Origin: Uranotaenia lowii
Taxonomy: Eukaryota; Arthropoda; Insecta; Diptera; Culicidae
NCBI RefSeq assembly: GCF_029784155.1
Contig: NC_073691.1
Location: forward strand, 67,338,839-67,402,838
Reading direction: 5' to 3'
Length of the DNA: 64,000 nucleotides
Under the pieces are notes generated by a model. It saw only the letters and a program-made list of their open reading frames with translations. It was not told where the DNA came from and searched no databases. The position numbers and the translations under genes are program-made. Numbering within the stretch: the stretch's first letter is position 1; each line of letters starts with the position of its first letter. This document shows positions 1-11,494 of the stretch, in pieces.

Positions 1-326
1 GCTTACAAGTTATGAGGATATCTAATTGAATCTCGTAGATATGGATAGATCGAATTCCAGAATGTTTAGAAGAAAAAAAAATGGCTACAGCTATTTTTCT
101 CCTGCCATATTCCTTTCAATATTGCGAATCTAAAGAGCAACTTGGTCAGATATAAGAGAATTTTGTTCTAGACGAACTAGTAATGAAATTTTCCGTTGGA
201 ATTGTATTGTATTTTCCTTGAGCAACAGTTACATATAACTTTAAGGCTACCGTTATTTCAATGAATAAATTATAATACGATAGCACAAGGCACAAATTGT
301 CAAATAAAAGAGAAAAAAAAACTTAC

Positions 327-700
327 CTTAAAAATATGTTTGAAAAAGTACAACAAATGTTTTCGAAACGTGATATTGCCTCTGCGAAATATTCTCGGCT
401 CCAAAACCGCTAAGTGATAGCGGATTGGGTGCCAGAATATTTGCCGGGCAATGCACGTTTCGATTTGGCGGCCATTATGGAATGGCTTGAACTACACGGA
501 CACAAAAACTGACAAAACCGTCCTTTCAAGACGCGATTCGGAAAGCAAATGAAATGCGCATTTACGAAGCGCCCGTCCCGCACTGCATCAGAAAGTGTGA
601 TTCGAGCAGTTCGTTGGTTCACGTTCAGCGAACTCCTTTGTTGCAATTCTATGTTTTCGATGTTTTTGTATTTCGGGCGCGTTCAGAGGTTAATACACGG
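327..700 (-). other. Putative first exon / 5' leader of a minus-strand gene leaving the left edge
   Basis: On the minus strand a block of balanced base composition ends in a consensus splice donor (AAG then GTAAGT, exon end at 327). It holds an ATG in good context (CATAATGGCCGCC, near 472) that opens a frame of only 21 codons ending at 410, well before the donor. If the exon is real, that frame is a short upstream ORF or the coding start lies in a later exon outside the window. The upstream limit near 700 is a guess. It could also be chance sequence; I recognise no product. Confidence 0.3.
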
Positions 701-1374
701 AAAATATTTTATATCAATTTTTACCGTTTAAAAAAAAGAAAATTCAAAATGAAATAAATAGTTAACGAAAACGTAAAAATTTTGTCTTAAAGAATTTGTT
801 CCTCACATTTCGTGATTTTAGGATTTTCTTCAAATAAGAGCATACCATGATTATTTTGGTAAAAAGGGGTTTCCTAACAGCATTGATGATGTATTCGAAA
901 TGCTATAAACGGCATGACGTGATTATTTTCATAAATCATGAGAAAATAAGTCAGCCTAGCAGGTTTTTAATAAGAAGTTTCGGGGTTTTTCTTTTAAAAA
1001 TCTTAAACCTTTTCAAATTGTTTTGAAACATAAACTGGAACAGTTTATACTAGATCATTATTTTATAAGTTGATGATTATAGTAAATTATTTTGGAATAT
1101 TTAAATATATTATTTCGAAGTTATGTTACTGATCTCGTCGGAGAGGATGTGTAGAGACACACGAGTTGTGCAAAATACAAAAAAATATCCTGAAAAAAAT
1201 TCTAATTAATTATTAACCATAAAATAGATAATGGTGTTGGATAGTGTAGCGTTATTTTTGTTTGTTTTCTTTCAGTGAGTCACGCTTTTTTCAATCATTT
1301 TTATACGACCTGAAAGCATCCGGAATATATAGGAATCCAGAATTTTCATACAGTTATCTACCTTGATCATAACC

Positions 1375-2814
1375 ATGACAAAATTCATTTACCGTTTGTT
1401 AATCTTTGGCGTAGTTTTTATGCTTGGTCTCTCAACAATCCAAGGGTAAGCTTTTCTCAATAACGTAGATTACCGTAAATTGAACTAATTCGTGGATTTT
1501 ATGTATTCACTTATTTTTTTTGCTTTTTAGCCAGTATGTAGTTAGTTTTAAAAACCTCAAATTAATCATTTAGAAACTAGGAATTAGATTTTTCCAAACA
1601 TATAAAGGTCGTGAACAAAAACATATAAAGAATGTTTTTTTTTCGAATACAAAGAATATATTGACTAAGCCGGCAAATAATCTGTACTGTGCTGCTACCT
1701 ACAGTGTTTTGGGCTGCACAAAATAAGTTTTTTAAGCATTTTTAACTCTTGTAACAGAATAGAATATCAAAGTTCTTAAATATTCAGTTTAAATAAATTT
1801 ATACATTCATTTTAATCCGAACAGCCCAAACAAAACTGAAATATTTTTTTATTTTTTTTTTTTAGACAAGACGTACAGGATTGTGGACAAATTCTAAAAT
1901 TTGTTAAAGAATATGGAGCTTTTCTAACTATTGTCCCTAGAGAAACATACCCAGTTTCAAAAATTTGCTCTAACGAAACAGTGTACAAGCATTACACTAT
2001 CGCAAATGAAAATTACCAAAATGCTACACAGGATAAGCTTTGCATTGATCAGCTGCAGAATAATCGGATGAATTGGATCAAACTGTTGCACGATCAAATG
2101 TCGTTCATTTGGCAAAGTGCTAACTGTCAGGACTGCGTAGATCATAGAAACGAAACCGATCAGTTTTTTAAACACTGGGAAGAGCTGGACCAATGCATGG
2201 AAGAAAACAAACAGAATCAAACGGCCCTCTGTATCGCATGTAACGGGAACTATTCGATCGTTCAAGATTATTACGAGGGGCTGCCCAGCGTTAAACATCG
2301 GCAAGTTTGTTTCGACATCGAAGATCGGATGAATCAAACCCGGCGAGATTGGAGTGCAAAGTACGGTTGCTGCAAGGATAAGCAACATTCTCAAACTGCG
2401 TTTATTCTATATGCGGCAGGAATTTGCAGTCTGCCTGTGATGTTTTATGCAGTCATGTGCATCGTGACCTTGCGTAAGAGAAGCCGTGATCTGACTACAA
2501 ATCCACCGCTACTGGATGACAGTAATGTGTCGAATGAATCGCAATCAGAAGTTACTGGCGCAGAACCAATGCCAGGGCCCAGTCAAACAAACGGCGAAGT
2601 CGTTGGAATAGCGAAATCCACTTCTGAGATCAAAGAGGTTAATTGGAATATTTTGGACAAGCCTGGCCCACGCGAGGATAAGTTACTTGATTTAACTACT
2701 GATACCGATTCACTACCGGTTACAAAATCGATCGCCTTTGATGATGATGAGGAAGATGAGAGCTTGTTGGATACCATTCCACAGAAAAAAAAATCCGAAG
2801 ATCTATTGGCATAG
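1375..2814 (+). CDS. Ostm1: OSTM1-like lysosomal membrane protein (ClC-7 partner), two exons
   Basis: The product resembles osteopetrosis-associated transmembrane protein 1, the glycosylated beta subunit that stabilises the lysosomal ClC-7 chloride/proton exchanger. Exon 1 is 1375-1445 (ATG in AACCATGAC context) and encodes a hydrophobic signal peptide, residues 1-24. The intron is 1446-1865 (GTAAGC to TTTTTAG, phase 2). Exon 2 is 1866-2814, ending in TAG. The total is 339 aa, close to the roughly 334 aa of human OSTM1. The lumenal part has many cysteines including CQDC and CIAC pairs, and at least five N-x-S/T sites (NET, NAT, NQT, NYS). A single membrane segment lies at about residues 202-226, followed by basic residues and a cytosolic tail of about 110 residues with an acidic run (DDDEEDES). 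Topology, cysteine spacing and length fit the family; identity is by recognition, not by search. Confidence 0.9.
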
Positions 2815-2890
2815 GAAATCTATGATCAATTTTAAGGCAGAGAGACATTGAAAACCAATCGCGTAAAAACGCTAAATATTTGAATTAAAA

Positions 2891-2896
2891 AATAAA
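2891..2896 (+). promoter_or_regulatory. Polyadenylation signal for the OSTM1-like gene
   Basis: AATAAA lies 77 bases after the stop codon of the OSTM1-like gene, a normal 3' UTR distance. The region is A-rich, so chance occurrence is possible. Confidence 0.5.
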
Positions 2897-3611
2897 TAAG
2901 AGCAGGAAATATTCGTTAATAATTAAAATAAAAAAAAATATCAAAAAATCTTATCGAAACAAACCGTGTTAACAAAACAACGTGAAACGTGTACATTTAC
3001 GGGATGAATATGCAAACAAGTTTAAAATCCCAGAAAATAAGTTTATAATTAACTTTTAAAAATGTTTCCATCAAAAGGAATGGAATGTAAAATTGACTGA
3101 AAAATATAGTTGTAACGAATCTATGGGTTATGTTTCTTTTCTGGGAGTAATACTTTACGTGGAATACGGAATTAAATTCGTGGGAAAGTAAACTTGCATA
3201 AATTGTTCACTGAAACATGAATGAACAAACAGAATAGGCTAGTCTTTACCCCTTGTAAATATGTAACAGCATCAAATCTGCCTATACGACGAGTTAATCT
3301 ACAACTTAATAAGCAGAAAAATGACTTTCTCAGTAGTTGCGTGTTTGGCTTAGAATTTCCTCTTTACGGGTTAATCCGTGATGAAAAATACTCTATGCAA
3401 TTTTGTGGAATGTGAGTTATTGCCTCAAAATCACACTCCTGGTGTGAACTGTCTCAAAAGGTTAGAACTGTTCTTCTTTATAGTTCTGTTACAAATGCAA
3501 TTTATATTTGTTTTAAACTGTTTAATGTTATCGTCCTTGGTAAACCATCAAAATGATAAGGAAACTAACAAAACTTTCTTCCAACGATAGCTAACTCTAA
3601 TCAGCAAACCC
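2897..3611. other. Intergenic sequence between convergent genes
   Basis: This is AT-rich sequence between the 3' ends of the OSTM1-like gene (+) and CIAO1 (-). It presumably contains the CIAO1 3' UTR. Only short chance reading frames are seen and no repeat is recognised. Confidence 0.6.
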
Positions 3612-4690
3612 TTATTCCTCTGCGTCAAATTCCCATAGCTTAATGGTTCCATCGTCGCTCGTTGTAACTAGCAGATTGTGCACAATTGGATTCCATTCCA
3701 CTGTGTTCACGTCCTGTGAGTGGGCTAGTTTGGTGGCCACCAGTTCGAAAGTCGGTTCGTTTATGTTCGATCCTTCCACTTCTTTGAATATCCGAAGGAT
3801 ATCGTCTCCGCAAGCTGTCGCCAGCAGACCGGTCTGTTTGTTCCAGCTTATATCGTAGATGCTTCTGTTATGGGACCCGGAAAGTGTACAGACACATTTC
3901 CAAACGGGGACGTTATTAGGACATACTACTCCCACCTCGTTATCCGGTTTGTATTCTTGCCAAATTTTTACCGTTTGATCATCGCTGCATGATGCCAGAC
4001 GTTTCCCCGTTCCGTCGAATGAAATGCTCCAAACCGTTGACTCGTGCGATGCCATCGTTTCGAAGCTGGCCCAATCACCATCGGCCATATCTTCCTTATA
4101 TAGTTTGATCGTGTTATCGTAACTGGCCGAAGCCAGAATGTCTTCGTGTGGATGCCACTCGACTTTTTTGACGTCCTGGGAGTGGGTATTCAATACCGAG
4201 GCACACTCATACTCATCTTCCTGTACAACCTCCCAAACCCATACGGATTTGTCTCGACTGCATGTTGCCAACAGGGAACCTGACTTTGACCAAGCTACAC
4301 TTTTGACCTCGTTTTCATGACCCTCCAAAGTTGCATTGCATTCAAATTCACCTTTGAGTAAGATTGTTATCATAAATTAAAAGTAAGCAACCCAAAATCT
4401 TCAAATATATTACCCGACTTCCGGTCCCAGATAGCTACTGTGGCGTCGAAGCTTGCCGACGCTAAATATTGGCCACAGGGCGACCAGGACACATCGCGGA
4501 TTGTCCGGCTGTGCCCATCGGATAGCACTGTCTTGGCCAGCCATCGTCCACTGCCACCATCGTTGGACCATACCCGGATAGTTTTGTCCTCGCCGCAAGT
4601 GGCCAATACATTACCTTTCGGATGCCAGCCGGCTCCCCAGACTCGACCCTTGTGGCCATCGAGACTTTGCACCATCGTCAGTTTACCCAT
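3612..4690 (-). CDS. Ciao1: CIAO1, WD40 scaffold of the cytosolic Fe-S cluster targeting complex
   Basis: CIAO1 is a seven-bladed WD40 propeller that works with MMS19 and CIAO2B to deliver Fe-S clusters to cytosolic and nuclear apoproteins. Exon 1 is 4690-4414 (ATG at 4690, 92 codons plus one base). The intron is 4413-4352 (62 bp, GTAATA to CTCAAAG, phase 1). Exon 2 is 4351-3612, ending in TAA. The predicted protein has 338 residues, matching the usual 335-340 aa. WD repeats recur about every 45 residues, with endings such as KTIRVW, ATVAIW, KSVWVW, NTIKLY, QTVKIW and GTIKLW, and GH dipeptides in GHKGRV, GHSRTI and GHENEV. The C terminus ends right after the last blade, as in the family. No frameshift or missing blade is seen. 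The gene is convergent with the OSTM1-like gene. Confidence 0.97.
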
Positions 4691-5592
4691 CGTTTTCCGG
4701 TGGAATGCACGGTTTTAAGAATAGAAATACCAAAATTTGATCAGTCCCTCGACAAAATTGAGCTGCGATTTGAAAATAAATATTTTGTTTTCACGTGCAC
4801 ACTTTTCGTGTTTATAAACTTCACTTGACGTTAAACACGCCAAGGATCATTGTAACGAGTTGTGATTGTTTTTAAACCAATTAAAGTGCTTTTGATTTGA
4901 TAGAAAATTTCTGGTTAAATTTTAATCATTATTTATTTATTAGAGATATTAATAATTTTTGTAATGTTTATGTTTTAATTTTTGTTATTTTTGAAAAATA
5001 TGCAACTTTTGCAATTTTTCTGTTTTTTTGTAACTTTAGTTCATTATTTTAATAATTAATTTATTCAGATTATCTAGCATTTTTTGTTATTTTGGTCATT
5101 TTTTTTATTCTTGATATTTTTGTGATTTTAGTAATTTCTATAATTTTTTAAAATTTTATAATTTTTGATTGTAGATTTTGGTATTTTTATAACGGAAATT
5201 TATACTTTATTTTTGAAATTTTTGTATTCATTTGAGTTTTCCATTAATTTTAGTTATATTTGTAAATTCGGTAACTTCAGTAATTTCAGTAATTTTTGTA
5301 TTTTTTTTTGTACAATTCTCGCGTGAGCTTTCATTACGTCGAATGAAACAAAATTTGAAAAACTGAGATATTCACTAAAAAAGCTTCATTATAACATTAT
5401 CTACCTATGTGATTGATAAAACAATCAATTTTAACCCTTTTAATATATACAATTTAAGACTTTCAAAATGACGAATGAAACAAAACCTTGATTGCCAATT
5501 TCAATGTTGCTTACGTCCCTTCTTCCAAACGGCGAATGTGCAGAGGAAAAAAAAAACCTAGCACATTCGCTATGGATTCCATGAGCAAACAA
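4691..5592. other. AT-rich intergenic region upstream of CIAO1
   Basis: The first part should hold the CIAO1 5' UTR and promoter. From about 4900 to 5300 the sequence is a T-rich low-complexity tract of the form (T)nGTAATTTT. Near 5320-5560 it carries motifs such as CGAATGAAACAAA and CCAAACGGCGAATGTG, which recur near 19130-19190. No gene is seen. Confidence 0.5.
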
Positions 5593-5892
5593 CCCAGCCA
5601 ACAATTTGGTAGGTATATCAAAAGATATACGTACGTCTATGTCGACACAAATCATCGTATACATTAGAAAAAAGCATATACCTACCAAAAGTGGAGGCAA
5701 TATACGTACATGTTTTCGTTATTTTCTGGTTTACGACATCGACAACATCATATGTGATGTCATTTACGATGTTAGAAATACTTTGGTACTTTATGTCGCA
5801 TTGGCGTCGTTTTGTACATTACATTAAAGGATTCGATTCATGCGCATTTACGATGATGGGAGGATTGACAGTTCCATCCACACTTTATGCGA

Positions 5893-5965
5893 TGTGTGTT
5901 TTACCCTTTTACGACTTGAAGCGATATGATGATAAATTGGTGATTTAAGTCACCCTTAATGCGAG
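5893..5965. repeat. One 71-bp-type tandem unit left of the 5' LTR
   Basis: This unit (TTTTACGACTTGAAGCGATA...CACCCTTAATGCGAGG) is homologous to the units of the array beginning at 12993. It shows that the first LTR element landed inside the array and split it. Confidence 0.7.
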
Positions 5966-5970
5966 GTGTG

Positions 5971-6283
5971 TGTGGGATACCATAAGTCGACCTTTGGATA
6001 AAGCTATCAGAGCAAATAGGCAATTACCAAATGCAGCGAAAATGCCATCGAAACACCCCTTGGCGAGCAGCGAATGAAAGGCATCTATCTCCATCGCACA
6101 CCGCCTCTCGCTCTATCAACGTCAGTCAGTCGTGTTCCAACCGATCGCTCGAGGCGACGCACATAATCTACCAGTGAAGCGCAGTGACGACCAAGACGGT
6201 TCCTTCCAGCAGTGTCCGAATATACGCAAGGTAAGCGTCAGCATATCCTATGGTCAACATGTTGGCCCTAGCCAGGACCCACA
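5971..6283 (+). repeat. 5' long terminal repeat of the first LTR element
   Basis: This 313-bp LTR has TG...CA ends. It contains an arthropod initiator-like TCAGTCAGTCGTG at 6122-6134 and, about 100 bases downstream, a consensus splice donor CGCAAG/GTAAGCG with GT at 6231. Both are preserved in the 3' copy. Confidence 0.9.
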
Positions 6284-6285
6284 AT

Positions 6286-6301
6286 TGGCGATCCAGCCAG
6301 G
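6286..6301 (+). other. Primer-binding site, tRNA-Arg-like
   Basis: TGGCGATCCAGCCAGG starts two bases after the 5' LTR. From memory, the 3' end of insect tRNA-Arg(ACG) would pair with TGGCGATCCTGCCAGG, one mismatch from this. TGG complements the universal CCA tail. Confidence 0.65.
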
Positions 6302-6564
6302 TTTTCCCGTTTTTTTTTTTTACCTTCGGGAAATCAAATTCACACAGAACTCTGGGAATAAATATGTCAGCCATTTTGTTTTTATTAAATGCTGTGATAA
6401 TTTTTGGAAAGCGCAGTTCGAATTGCAAAATTCAAACACAAGTTTATCTTGTATGTTTTTGCTGCTGGTTTAGAAGAGATCCTACTGGATACAACAAAAA
6501 AATCCGGGTGAAAATTAAGTTAACGCTGAACCTTGGTTTTAACGGTGAAAATTTTTAAAGAGAT

Positions 6565-7365
6565 GAGCGCGGCAAAGGCCACGGAAATATTGTGTTGTTG
6601 TTTGAAGATGGTGCAACGAAGACCACCGCCAGAAATTGCAATTTATTTTGAATTCCCTAATTTTTAGCTTTGCGCGATGCAGACTTCCGCAAAACAGGGA
6701 ATGTACACATGTTTCAACTGGCGCGACGAAGACCTCCACCACAAAAATGATGAACTGTTGTTTAGTGAGTGGCGCGACGAAGACCTCCGCCACGAATGTG
6801 ATGTTGTTTGAGATCCCTGATATTCAACTTTGCGCGATGCAGACTTCCGCAAAAACAGGGAGTGCAGATGGGCGCGACGAAGACCTCCGCCATGAAGATT
6901 ATGAATTTTTGTTCAATGAATGGCGCGACGAAGACCTCCGCCAGGAATTGAAATTGGTTGAGATCCCTGATATTCAGCTTTGCGCGATGCAGACTTCCGC
7001 AAAACAGGGAGTGTAGATGGGCGCGACGAAGACCTCCGCCACGAATGTGATGTTGTCTGAGAATCCTTGTATTCAGCTTTGCGCGATGCAGACTTCCGCA
7101 AAACAAGGAGTGCAAATGGGCGCGACGAAGACCTCCGCCACGAAAATTATGAATTGTTGTTTGATTAATGGCGCGACGAAGACATCCGCCAGATTGAAAT
7201 GACTTTGATATTTTTGATTATCGACTTTGCGCGATGCTGACTCCTGCAAAAACAAGGGAATGTAGACAAAGACCTCAGCCACGAAAGTTTAAAGACATTG
7301 GAAATATAAATCAGATCTGAGATCTCTGAAACAATTAAGATAAGCGCGATTCAGACTTCCCCTAA
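6565..7365. repeat. Higher-order tandem array inside the first LTR element
   Basis: Monomers of roughly 40-57 bp share the core GCGCGA(C/T)G(A/C)AGAC(C/T)TCCGC. Three monomer types (A, B, C) form a unit of about 150 bp. A-type cores start near 6721, 6871, 7020 and 7118, B-type near 6772, 6923 and 7170, and C-type near 6670, 6830, 6980, 7077 and 7226. The unit at 7020 lacks its B monomer. Both edges are degenerate. Because 150 is a multiple of three, long apparent ORFs occur on both strands; I do not regard them as genes. Confidence 0.85.
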
Positions 7366-9770
7366 AATGACATATCAGTGATATGAATATTTCTAAGGAA
7401 AACAGTTGTTCTAAATGACAGAATGAACTAATGAATTTCTAGCATTGATTTATAGGTGTGTTACGTTTCAAATATCTTTACCATTGCTGATGAAATGACT
7501 CTTTCCTAAATACCTTAGGAAATTACAAAAAACCTCGCGTGGATGAAAAAGAATTCGAATATCAGCCCAACGTATTCCATAGGAAAATTGTTAACCAAAT
7601 GTTTAAAACTAATTAGCTTTCCCTTCCTCCCTGTTTGAATTGAAAACTTCATAAACGCTTCTGTAAAACGATGAGGAACAATTCTGAGCCTCAAGGGTAT
7701 GCGTAAGGCTCTGAAAAATTTGGAATTTTTACCCCTCAATGATTAAGCGAATTCTGAAGTTGTGAGAGGGTTGAAACCGACAAGTTGCTGGTTCGTATAT
7801 GTGAAGGCTTACATTGCAGCACCGACGCCAACACATATTACTATTTAAAACATTGCACAAAGAATGACTGTGATCAGCGGTCTACAATTGGAAAAGCGAA
7901 ATGAGAAAATTATTGCAAACAAATCAGATCCTGCAGATTTCACTTCATCGGTATTGGCATTTCATGATAATGGATATCTTCTACTTTTGCAGATCACCCA
8001 GGCTGCTCAATAATTACCCTCTATACTATACTGACAATAAATCGCCTTCGAGTGACTGAATATATATGAGCAGGTAATTCGCAATATGCGAATATAAAAG
8101 AATTTCTGCTTTGTCAAGCGTTGGCCAACGTGTATTATGCAAACACAAACGCGGCGTAATACCTTCGATGGTAATATATTTGAAATTGTTCTTATTAGTA
8201 ACGAACGAGCATTTGTTTCTTAACAATCTGCCCTCAACCAGTGGGTTTACGGTTGCGGCTGGTTGAAGAAGTCTCAATCGATGGAAGAGTTCTGGCAATA
8301 AAGAAACACGGACTACTGAGGATTTACGTTGAAGTTTTTTTTGAGTCTGAACCTTTGCCACCGTATTTTAAGCCTTTCAGGAATGCGTTCCGCAAGTAAC
8401 ATCATAAGACTTTAATATGCCTTCGAGGGCTTACATGCATGTCGGTCGTCCGTCCGGATTTAGGTGAAGTAGGTGTTCAGTTGTAGTTCTATTCGGTCGT
8501 TCGTAAATCGACTTGAAGCTTGCAGTACACGGTAAACAAAGTTACTCTGTTCTGTATAAAAATCCATACAGATTCGAGAAAAGTGTCTCCACTTAGTTTT
8601 ATGTTTGGGCGTTTTACACAGAGCGTGAGCAAAAAGCTTTTACACATTCGAAAGCTTTCAGCCAGTTAGTCAATTCTGTATATTTTGACATGGGGATGTC
8701 CATGCATTTTGAAAATTTCTCGGCAAAAGTAAAGTTGATAAAGTTTTCTTAAAAAAAAAATAACTCTTTTTCCAAAAAATATTTTTTTATTTCTAACAAT
8801 TACATAATTCAAGGCAAGTGATATCCACGATTCGAACGCGTTAAAGCTTACACTTCTTGGTTCTTAAATTCTTATTTCATCAATCGAGCAGACCAAAAGC
8901 CGACATCCAAGTTCGAACTTTGATCTGTCTTCTTAAGGATTGTCGCTATCTTCGGATTTACTCTTTCGAAAACAAACCGGAATGGGATATCTAAACATAA
9001 GGCCATCTTTATGTTTCGCCTGGAAGGTGCTCCCCATGAGGTGGTGTCTGATGCAAGCTATTATGTGAACTATAATGAAGAACGGGAAGACAAGGTTCAG
9101 CATCAGTTCCTCACCGACGTCACCGCGACCACTGACCGTGTCCAGAGTACCCGATAGGTCCTCCAGTGCCGTTTTCTTAACTAAACACTCAGCTCACTCA
9201 GGTTTTCTGATCGGGAGCAGTAGCCGCACTAGAACGATAAAAAAAAATTTATGAGTTGTTCATCAATGCAATGGTTATATTGACAAATGCAGTTATGTTG
9301 TTCACGTATGTGATACGAATAAAAACAACAGGAAAACGAAATTCAATCGTAACTTAATAGCTACCTAATGTATTTACAAAAATTAAAATATTTCTATAAT
9401 GTGCTATCTTGTCGATACCTAAGTTTCTAATTAAATTTTCGTTCCAGAACCAAGCAAAAAAATCAATTCCAAGCTGTGAGAATTTGTTTTCGTCTGATAA
9501 CATAAAAGTTGGAATAAAAAATTGTCATGTCTCGAATATAACATTTCTATCTAGATCATGAACAAAAATACTAATAGGTACAACATCTAAATTCAATTCG
9601 AAGAAAGATATTGTAAATCAATTTCAATACCGAAATCAAATTACTTTTAGATTTCTTGTATTCATTTCGGGATCTTATCAACAGCAACAAAATAATTCTG
9701 AAAAAAGTGCCAAGAAATTGAATACTAATCTTAATTGTTAGCATCGGAATTAGATCAATGCTTGATGTTT
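7366..9770. other. Interior of the first LTR element without clear coding
   Basis: The region holds scattered short frames only. One 48-codon + frame at 9011-9157 has a coding-like composition (begins MFRLEGAPHEVV), but I recognise nothing in it. No reverse transcriptase, protease or integrase motif is seen on either strand. Confidence 0.5.
8026..8361 (-). CDS. Hypothetical 111-aa antisense ORF in the first LTR element
   Basis: An ATG-to-TAG frame of 111 codons lies antisense to the LTR element. It is basic at the N terminus (MAKVQTQKKLQRKSSVVRV), has no predicted membrane segment, and contains one short hydrophobic stretch near the end (ILLYSHIANYLLIYI). I do not recognise it. Its length is only modestly above chance for this base composition. 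It lies on the same strand as the exon-like blocks at 9771-12184 and could be part of the same captured segment. Confidence 0.2.
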   Translation of the reverse strand: MAKVQTQKKLQRKSSVVRVSLLPELFHRLRLLQPAATVNPLVEGRLLRNKCSFVTNKNNFKYITIEGITPRLCLHNTRWPTLDKAEILLYSHIANYLLIYIQSLEGDLLSV

Positions 9771-9989
9771 CTACAGCGTCGAATCAGCCTCTACGCCGGC
9801 CTTTCTCTTAAAGGGAAACGACTCAATAGGAATCTGCAAACAGATAAAATGTACAAGAAATGATGAATAAAATTCAAGGGCCGAAATGCAAAACAAACCT
9901 GTAACGATATGAAGGTGATTAGGCAACAACACATTGTCCATGGTCCCTTCCAGTAAGTGACCAGTCTTCCGGTTTATCGGTTCTGCCAT
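9771..9989 (-). other. Two antisense exon-like blocks in the first LTR element
   Basis: On the minus strand, AACCAACAG precedes a block at 9989-9899 that encodes MAEPINRKTGHLLEGTMDNV and about ten further residues, and ends at a donor ACAG/GTTTGT. A second block starts at 9833 after TGTTTGCAG and runs to a stop at 9771. Joining them at these sites shifts frame and stops after about three codons (ends HIVTDSY). The splice-like signals are good but the product is not recognised. Coincidence is a real alternative. Confidence 0.25.
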
Positions 9990-11494
9990 CTGTTGGTTGA
10001 ATGAGATTTTAGAATTAAAAACAGATAAATTCAAAACATATTAAAAAAAAAATATTGTATTCAATTGTAGAATGAATATTCATATTTTGAAACCCGAAAT
10101 CTTGAATTCACCAAAAAGGTTTTCACTGCGTTCAAATTATCAAGGATATTCTGGTGCAGATATAAAATAAACTTAAAAATACGACTAATTTCAACCTTAT
10201 ACATACCGCGTTACCTTTCTCCAGCAGGAACTCGGTGAAATAGCAACTATCCTGCTAATGGCTAGTTGAAGCTATTTTTTCGGTTTATACTCTAGCTTCT
10301 AATTAACTGTTGACGTACATTCTATTGGAACTTTTTGACGTTCCGGAACACAGAATATCCTGGACAGTGTCCATTCCCATCCTGGATGATGGGATAAAAG
10401 ATCTAAATTTTCTCTCATCGTACCTACATAAAAATAAATCGGAAACTTTTTCAAAATCTTTTCCGGCTAGTCGTGTTCCTCCATCGTTTTTGCGATAGCC
10501 TAAAAATGGATATCCGTTTCTGCCTGGGAACGACAACATCACTTTTCTTTCTCAAAAGTTAGTTCCTTTTCGATGATTTCCTTCCGCGTCATTATGTAAT
10601 TGCAATTGTTATATTTTGTCCTGAAATCAAATAAAATTCAGTCCGGAAGATCCGTCATAAATAAATTTTATTCGTCATCATTTGACTACGGTAGAAAAGA
10701 GTTTACATTTACCTACATACTAGCTTCCGGTACACCACACGAACCACAATCGATAACGAACGAAGTTATGCTCCTGCAATTGATTCACATTAATTTCTAT
10801 GATTTTTCTTTTATGATTCCCGCGAATATTTACAAATGAATGCTTGGCACTCCCATGCAAAATGCTTCTCTAATTTGCTTTGACATCCCCTTCCAACTGA
10901 TTCCAACAACAGCAACTTTTTATACAGAGCTGAATAATCGAATTTTAGTTTACATCTGTATATTGGCGACCCAAAACTACCCAAAATTGAATTGGGGATA
11001 TTCAAATTTTGATCAACAACCGATTAGTTATTTTGAATGTGTAATCACAACACATTTTATGAATAACTCAACTTTTCCGTGTACAATTGCAATTCGTGCT
11101 GATATGGAGCAAAGCATAGAAAATAGATAGATCGTATTAGATACACGCTTTCCGTATCGTTCGTGCGGGATCCGCAGTGTTTCTTTTTTAATGTTCGCGT
11201 CGCGTTTACGAACTATACATCCGAAGTGCTTCGTCTGAAATGCAGTTAAGGAAACTGAAATAGACTGATTTCTAAAGATTTACCTCAATAACTTCACAGC
11301 GCAGGCGAACCACTGAGCTTACATCTTTTGCACCTGCTGGACATTTTGGAGAGCTATTATTTCTCTAAGGAAGCAGATTCGTCAGGGGTGATGGAGTTAT
11401 GCAGTGGTTAATACGTCGAATAAATCCACGAACCAACACAACACTGTGCCTTCAACTTTTTCAAGCGCAAATACATTGGGTTGGCAATTTACGG

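Noticed and set aside
6132..6290. Identical 50-aa frames at 6132 and 12841 as a duplicated gene
   Set aside because: They lie in the two LTRs; the identity is explained by recent LTR duplication.
6636..7115. ORFs of 126 aa (+) and 117 aa (-) with internal repeats
   Set aside because: They follow the 150-bp tandem unit, a multiple of three. Open frames on both strands with a missing monomer point to chance, not protein selection.
6565..7365. CRISPR-like spacing of repeats
   Set aside because: The sequence between cores is itself repeated, the host is a eukaryote, and there are no unique spacers.
10303..11130. Cytochrome P450-like start (GYPFLG) and several 60-96 aa frames
   Set aside because: The short resemblance is not followed by any P450 motif such as ExxR or the heme Cys, and the frames do not join at good splice sites.
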